A DNA stretch of 9,381 nucleotides from Egicoccus sp035462025. Its GTDB lineage: Bacteria; Actinomycetota; Nitriliruptoria; Nitriliruptorales; Nitriliruptoraceae. Below, piece by piece: positions 6,064 through 9,381 of the stretch. The DNA is taken from contig DATHUR010000092.1 of NCBI GenBank assembly GCA_035462025.1, positions 1-9,381 on the forward strand. Reading direction: 5' to 3'. The notes beneath the pieces were generated by a model. That model had not been told where the DNA came from. It saw nothing but the letters and a program-made list of their open reading frames with translations, and did not search any database. The translations under genes and the position numbers were made by a program. Within the stretch, counting starts at the first letter, position 1. The number at the start of each line of letters is the position of its first letter.

Positions 6064-6173
6064 ACCGGCGCGCGATGATCGCACGAACGGAACCCTTGCT
6101 GCCCCAGGCGCGCGGTGGATACCGTGGCTGTTTCGTCGGCCGAGCCGCTCGGCCCCACGTCTCGAGCCTGCCC

Positions 6174-7151
6174 GTGCCCTCGTCGCCCGATGCCTCCACC
6201 CCTGCCCGCTCACGCCTGCTGAGCACGTCGAGCGGGACCAACCTCGACGCCTTCGGCACCACCGAGTGGGGGCTGCTCGCCACGGTCGCCACCATCTGGG
6301 GCACCTCGTTCGTGTTCATGGCCATCGGCCTCGAGGCGTTCGCGCCCGGCCTGGTCTCGCTGGCACGGGTCGGCCTGGGCGCTGCCGCGCTCGCGCTGGT
6401 CCCCGCGGCGCGACGCACCCACGTCGCGCGCGAGGACCTGCCGCGGGTCGCGTTGCTGGGCGTGATCTGGATGGGGATCCCGCTGCTGCTGTTCCCGGTC
6501 GCGCAGCAGTGGATCGACTCGTCGGTCGCGGGGATGGTCAACGGCGCGATGCCGCTGACCACCGCGGTGTGGTCGGCGCTGCTGCTGCGGCGGCTGCCGG
6601 GCCGCACCCAGGCGATCGGGCTGTTGATCGGCTTCGCCGGCATCGTGGCCATCTCGTTGCCGGAACTGCCCGTCGGTGCGACCGCCTCGGGGACCGCCGA
6701 GACCGCGCTCGGTACCGGCCTGGTGTTCGTGGCGATCGTGCTCTATGGGCTGTCGGCCAACCTCGCCGTCCCGCTGCAGCAGCGCTACGGCGCCCTGCCG
6801 GTCCTGCTGCGCGCCCAGTTGGCGGCGCTCGTCGTGATCGCCCCGTTCGGACTGGCCGCCCTCGACGACTCGCGGTGGGACCTCGGCGCGGCCGCCGCCA
6901 TGCTGCCACTCGGCCTGCTCGGCACCGGGCTCGCGTTCGTGCTGATGGCGACCCTGGTCGGGCGGGTCGGGGGACCGCGCGGGTCGATCGCGACCTACTT
7001 CGTCCCGGTCGTGGCCATCGTCGCGGGCGTGCTGTTCCGGGGCGAGCGCGTCCACCCGCTCGCCATCGCGGGCACGGCGCTGGTCCTGGCCGGGGCGTGG
7101 ATCACCTCACGACGCGAGAAGCTGCCGCCCTCACCGCTCGGCCGCGCCTGA
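6174..7151 (+). CDS. EamA/DMT-superfamily transporter, second copy type (325 aa, start uncertain)
   Basis: An integral membrane transporter with about ten helices in two EamA repeats. The first opens at TEWGLLATVATIWGTSFVFM with the family's W-G-x-S/T-F segment in helix 1. It then shows ARVGLGAAAL, GAMPLTTAVWSALLLRRLPG (a P-L/P-h-h pattern in helix 4), GFAGIVAIS, and the repeat-2 closing GERVHPLAIAGTALVLAGAW. This is closer to the classical RhaT/EamA type than the 612-1442 transporter and is not a recent duplicate of it. Substrate unknown. The start is unclear: GTG 6174 leaves about 29 residues before helix 1 but has only a weak GAG about 8 bases upstream. ATG 6075 and ATG 6039 are in frame but give long arginine-rich tails, and 6039 falls inside the big palindrome. 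It diverges from the Rpf-like gene and ends 22 bp from the convergent thiamine-binding-type gene. Confidence 0.82.
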   Translation: MPSSPDASTPARSRLLSTSSGTNLDAFGTTEWGLLATVATIWGTSFVFMAIGLEAFAPGLVSLARVGLGAAALALVPAARRTHVAREDLPRVALLGVIWMGIPLLLFPVAQQWIDSSVAGMVNGAMPLTTAVWSALLLRRLPGRTQAIGLLIGFAGIVAISLPELPVGATASGTAETALGTGLVFVAIVLYGLSANLAVPLQQRYGALPVLLRAQLAALVVIAPFGLAALDDSRWDLGAAAAMLPLGLLGTGLAFVLMATLVGRVGGPRGSIATYFVPVVAIVAGVLFRGERVHPLAIAGTALVLAGAWITSRREKLPPSPLGRA

Positions 7152-7186
7152 CGCGGCCGAACGCGACCGGCGCTCAGCCGGCCGCG
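7152..7186. terminator. Possible terminator between convergent genes
   Basis: CGCGGCCG at 7152-7159, right after the transporter stop, can pair with CGGCCGCG at 7179-7186. A smaller internal hairpin CCGGC/GCCGG (7167-7181) is also possible. The structure overlaps the last codons of the minus-strand gene. There is no T-tract, so this is a position-based call. Confidence 0.35.
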
Positions 7187-7485
7187 CGGTCGTCGAGGGC
7201 ACGTTCGATGCGCTCGACCTTGTAGGCGAGCGTGTGCTCGTGTCCGGCGCCCGGATGGTGGTCGAGTTTCATGACCAGCGAGACGCGGGGGGCATGCCGC
7301 TCGCAGATGTCGATGCAGCGTTTCATGAGCGCCTGGATGTCGTCCCACTCCCCCTCGACGTTGGTGAACATCGCGTTGGTCTCGTTGGGCAGGCCGCTCT
7401 CGCGCACGGCCCGGATGCATTCGGCGACGGCATCGCCGACATGGTTCTGCTCGCCGACGGGGGCGACCGAGAAGGCCACGATCAT
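7174..7485 (-). CDS. MTH1187/YkoF-family thiamine-binding-type protein (103 aa)
   Basis: A small cytoplasmic protein beginning MIVAFSVAPVGE, with strand-rich N-terminal half, AECIRAVRESGL helix, NAMFTNVEGEWDDI (38-51) and RVSLVMKLDHHPGA (67-80). The opening M-x-V-x-F-S-V-x-P-x-G, the T-x-x-E-G strand and the full length of about 100 aa match the MTH1187 (DUF77)/YkoF-like family. These have a ferredoxin-like fold and bind thiamine or its pyrimidine (HMP). Binding rather than catalysis is the known role, and no thiamine gene neighbours it here, so the ligand is only inferred. ATG 7485 is chosen because AGGAG lies 5 bases upstream; an extension to a GTG at 7596 would add a Gly/Pro-rich stretch unlike the family. 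It is divergent from qcrC, with 155 bp between start codons. Confidence 0.82.
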   Translation of the reverse strand: MIVAFSVAPVGEQNHVGDAVAECIRAVRESGLPNETNAMFTNVEGEWDDIQALMKRCIDICERHAPRVSLVMKLDHHPGAGHEHTLAYKVERIERALDDRAAG

Positions 7486-7508
7486 GCTGACTCCTGGTGT
7501 CGATGGAT

Positions 7509-7523
7509 CGGTCCCTGGGACCG
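7509..7523. promoter_or_regulatory. 15-bp palindrome upstream of the thiamine-binding-type gene
   Basis: CGGTCCC-T-GGGACCG has perfect 7-bp arms and a 1-base centre, 23 bp upstream of the start codon at 7485. The position fits an operator of the minus-strand gene, though such GC palindromes also arise by chance in this composition. Confidence 0.35.
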
Positions 7524-7583
7524 CCCAGCCTGCCAGCCCGACGGCCCCGAGGCCCGCCCGAACGGGTCCGGGCCCGACGCGGG

Positions 7584-7608
7584 TACCCACCCCCACCGTG
7601 GGTAGGCT
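7584..7608 (+). promoter_or_regulatory. Inverted repeat and possible -10 element upstream of qcrC
   Basis: TACCCAC at 7584-7590 is repeated inverted as GTGGGTA at 7598-7604, with a 7-base spacer. The right arm overlaps TAGGCT (7603-7608), a TAnnnT-type -10 element placed 32 bp before the qcrC start. No -35 is recognisable. The overlap suggests a regulator site at the operon promoter. Confidence 0.35.
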
Positions 7609-7640
7609 CGCCCTCTCCGTGGACCCGTGAAAGGTGCGAC

Positions 7641-8507
7641 GTGTCGGCCGACGCTTCCCGGTCCGCGTACGGGCCCGCGAGACGCGCCGTTCGCTGGCTG
7701 ATGGGCGCGACGGCCATCGTCTCGATCGCGGTCGGCCTCAACCTCGTGTTCGGCCCCGACGCCACCGCGCAGGAGCAGGGACTCGGCGCCCAATGGGCGC
7801 AGGACGACGAGCTCGTCGAGCGCGGTGCCCAGTTGTTCGGCGCCAACTGCGCGCTGTGCCACGGTGAGCAGGGCCGCGGGCTGGTCAACGACGGCCCGTC
7901 CGCCGGCCCGTCGCTGGTGGGCGTCGGCGCCGCATCGGTCGACTTCATGCTGCGTACCGGCCGCATGCCGATGCAGGACGCGCAGCATCGGCTCGAACGC
8001 AGCGATCCGCACGTCAGCCCCGAGGAACGCCGGGCACTGGTCGCCTACATCGTCAGCCTCGCCGACGAGGAGGGCCCCGAGATCCCCGACATCGACGGCT
8101 GGGAGCAGGCGGATCTGTCCCACGGCCTGGAGTTGTTCACCCGCAACTGCGCCGCCTGCCACGGACCGACCGCGCAGGGCATCGCCGTCGGCCAACGCGA
8201 CGTCTCCTCGACCCTCGACGTGGCCGAGCCGATCGAGATCGCCGAGGCGATCCGGTCCGGTCCCGGCGTCATGCCGCGCTTCCTCGACGACACCATGGAC
8301 GAGCGGGACCTCAAAGCCGTCACCGCCTGGGTGATGGACCTGCGCGACCGCGAACGCCCCGGTGGCTGGTCGTTCGGCCGTTCGGGGCCGGTCGCCGAGG
8401 GCGCCATCGCCATCATCGTCGGGCTCGGACTGCTCTCGATCGTGATGTATCTGCTGGGCGAGAAGGCACACGACGAGTACGACGAGGTGGAGGACCACGG
8501 TGGCTAG
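7641..8507 (+). CDS. qcrC: Cytochrome bc1 (bcc) complex di-haem cytochrome c subunit
   Basis: The membrane-anchored di-haem cytochrome c of the actinobacterial quinol:cytochrome c reductase. It takes electrons from the Rieske protein and hands them directly to the aa3 oxidase. An N-terminal helix (about 18-37) is followed by two cytochrome c domains with haem motifs CALCH (70-74) and CAACH (170-174). Likely axial methionines are in RTGRMPM (106-112) and GVMPRF (209-214). A C-terminal anchor helix (about 254-272) ends in an acidic tail. The length, 288 aa, fits the QcrC family. GTG 7641 is chosen because GAAAGG lies 6 bases upstream and a helix follows the short basic leader. It overlaps qcrA by 8 bp, showing translational coupling. 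Many actinobacteria have ctaE (oxidase subunit III) just upstream; here the upstream gene is the divergent thiamine-binding-type gene. Confidence 0.93.
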   Translation: MSADASRSAYGPARRAVRWLMGATAIVSIAVGLNLVFGPDATAQEQGLGAQWAQDDELVERGAQLFGANCALCHGEQGRGLVNDGPSAGPSLVGVGAASVDFMLRTGRMPMQDAQHRLERSDPHVSPEERRALVAYIVSLADEEGPEIPDIDGWEQADLSHGLELFTRNCAACHGPTAQGIAVGQRDVSSTLDVAEPIEIAEAIRSGPGVMPRFLDDTMDERDLKAVTAWVMDLRDRERPGGWSFGRSGPVAEGAIAIIVGLGLLSIVMYLLGEKAHDEYDEVEDHGG

Positions 8508-9381
8508 CGGCGAGCCGACGGGCGCACAGGCCGAGGCGTGGCGCCGGCAACGCGAACAGCAGGACCGGGGCGCGCGCATCGCGGCGATCAGTTTCGTCGT
8601 CGCCATCCTCGCGGCCTTCGGTCTGATGGCCGTCTACATCAGCGGCGGACAGACCCAACTCGAGGGCCTGCTGCTGTTCCTCGCCTTCGGTGGTGTCGGG
8701 ACCGGCCTCGGCGTGTGGGGCAAGAAGGTCGTAGGCCCCAAGATCGTGGTCGAGGAGCGTTACCCGCACCGTTCGAGCGAGCAGGACCGCGACGAGTTCG
8801 AGGCCGCCTACGAGGAGTCGCTTGGCGAGGCCGTCGTCGGCGGCCGTCGCCGCTTCCTGCTGCGGCTGCTGGCGGGTGCCGGCGCCTCGCTCGGCCTGGC
8901 GTTGCTGGTCCCGCTCCGTTCGCTCGGTCCCGGCCCCGGTGGCGTGATGTTCGTCACCGAGTGGGAGGCGGGCCGGCGGCTGGTCGACGCCAACGGCAAC
9001 CCGATCCGGCCGGAGGACGTGGGCGCCGACGAGGTCCGCACCGTGTTCCCCGCGGACGCCGTCGGTGACGCGAAGGCGCAGGCGCTGCTGATCGGGACCC
9101 GCCCGGACCAGCTCGTGCGCGACCAACTGCCCGCCGAGACGGTCGACGACCTCGTCTGCTACTCCAAGATCTGCACGCACGCCGGGTGCCCAGTCGGGCT
9201 GTACCGCGCGTCCGTCGGTGAACTGATCTGCCCGTGCCACCAGTCGACGTTCGACGTCAACCAGGGCGCCGAGGTGGTCTCCGGCCCGGCCGGTCGCGCG
9301 CTGCCGCAACTGCCGCTGGGTGTCGACGACGAGGGCTACCTCGTCGCCACCGGCGACTTCACCGAGCCGGTCGGCCCGTCG
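8500..9381 (+). CDS. qcrA: Cytochrome bc1 (bcc) complex Rieske iron-sulfur subunit, 3' end open
   Basis: The [2Fe-2S] Rieske subunit, which accepts an electron from quinol in QcrB and passes it to QcrC. Reading from GTG 8500 (GGAGG 6 bases upstream) gives 294 codons to the window edge with no stop. Three membrane helices are visible (about 28-47, 54-73 and 119-140), the layout typical of actinobacterial QcrA rather than the single-helix form. Helix 3 is preceded by a twin-arginine motif (GRRRFLLRLL, 115-124), consistent with the dual Sec/Tat insertion known for this family. The cluster motifs are CTHAGC (225-230) and CPCHQSTF (244-251): C225, H227, C244 and H247 bind the cluster and C230/C246 form the disulfide. 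SGPAGRALP (261-269) is the usual Pro-loop region. Only a short C-terminal end is likely missing; qcrB is expected next. Confidence 0.95.
   Translation, partial: MASGEPTGAQAEAWRRQREQQDRGARIAAISFVVAILAAFGLMAVYISGGQTQLEGLLLFLAFGGVGTGLGVWGKKVVGPKIVVEERYPHRSSEQDRDEFEAAYEESLGEAVVGGRRRFLLRLLAGAGASLGLALLVPLRSLGPGPGGVMFVTEWEAGRRLVDANGNPIRPEDVGADEVRTVFPADAVGDAKAQALLIGTRPDQLVRDQLPAETVDDLVCYSKICTHAGCPVGLYRASVGELICPCHQSTFDVNQGAEVVSGPAGRALPQLPLGVDDEGYLVATGDFTEPVGPS

Larger units (their letters stand above)
5836..6173. other. 338-bp divergent intergenic region (Rpf-like gene / transporter)
   Basis: No convincing gene lies here; the open frames crossing it are arginine/proline-rich on both strands. It holds a GC palindrome CCGGCC-CT-GGCCGG (5975-5988), a perfect long palindrome (6017-6042), a related palindrome (6044-6063) and a degenerate third copy (about 6077-6088). 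On the minus strand TACGAT (6054-6049) could be a -10 element for the Rpf-like gene, giving a leader near 205 bases, but no -35 is seen. I looked for the cyclic-di-AMP riboswitch that often precedes actinobacterial rpf genes and did not find its conserved blocks. Confidence 0.6.

Noticed and set aside
7482..9309. Two long minus-strand frames opposite qcrC and qcrA (7482-8606 and 8413-9309).
   Set aside because: They are complementary to genes with exact haem and Rieske motifs; the translations are Arg/Asp/Gly-rich without family features.
1..9381. Defence system, prophage, integron, transposon or CRISPR.
   Set aside because: No transposase, integrase, nuclease, phage or repeat-spacer signature was seen on either strand; every substantial gene fits ordinary chromosomal functions.

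Overview
The window is about 9.4 kb of very GC-rich DNA (roughly 70% or more by eye). It has tightly packed genes, many GTG starts and GGAGG-type ribosome binding sites. An Rpf-type cell-wall lysozyme, and a three-helix Rieske protein following a di-haem cytochrome c, point to the phylum Actinobacteria (Actinomycetota). A deep-branching member such as the Nitriliruptoria/Euzebya group is possible, but that is inference. I see no insertion sequence, CRISPR array, rRNA or tRNA gene, and nothing that clearly marks transferred DNA.

Left part (1-1835): a partial MauE/DoxX-like membrane gene runs leftward off the edge. Divergent from it is an EamA/DMT-type transporter (612-1442). A small two-helix membrane protein (1473-1802, minus) converges on the transporter and lies 33 bp downstream of a TetR-family regulator.

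Centre-left (1836-3683): the TetR-family regulator (minus) and an atypical/extended short-chain dehydrogenase-epimerase (plus) diverge from a 129-bp control region. That region holds two 15-bp inverted repeats built on GCGAAC/GTTCGC. The first sits exactly in the 17-bp spacer of a recognisable promoter for the dehydrogenase gene. This is the clearest regulatory circuit in the window.

Centre (3691-5835): a minus-strand run of three genes. In transcription order these are a secreted resuscitation-promoting-factor-like protein, a small YtxH-like envelope protein and an acyl-CoA dehydrogenase of the ACAD10/11-like type. Spacings of 39 and 60 bp allow co-transcription, although a hairpin separates the last two.

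Centre-right (5836-7485): a 338-bp divergent intergenic region contains a perfect 12-bp-arm palindrome, a related second palindrome and a degenerate third copy. It is followed by a second EamA transporter (plus). A small MTH1187/YkoF-family thiamine-binding-type protein (minus) converges on that transporter.

Right end (7641-9381): the start of a respiratory cytochrome bc1 (bcc) operon, with qcrC (di-haem cytochrome c) overlapping qcrA (Rieske protein) by 8 bp. qcrB would be expected just beyond the edge. Most of the window is ordinary chromosomal housekeeping and accessory metabolism. The unexplained signals are the regulatory palindromes.
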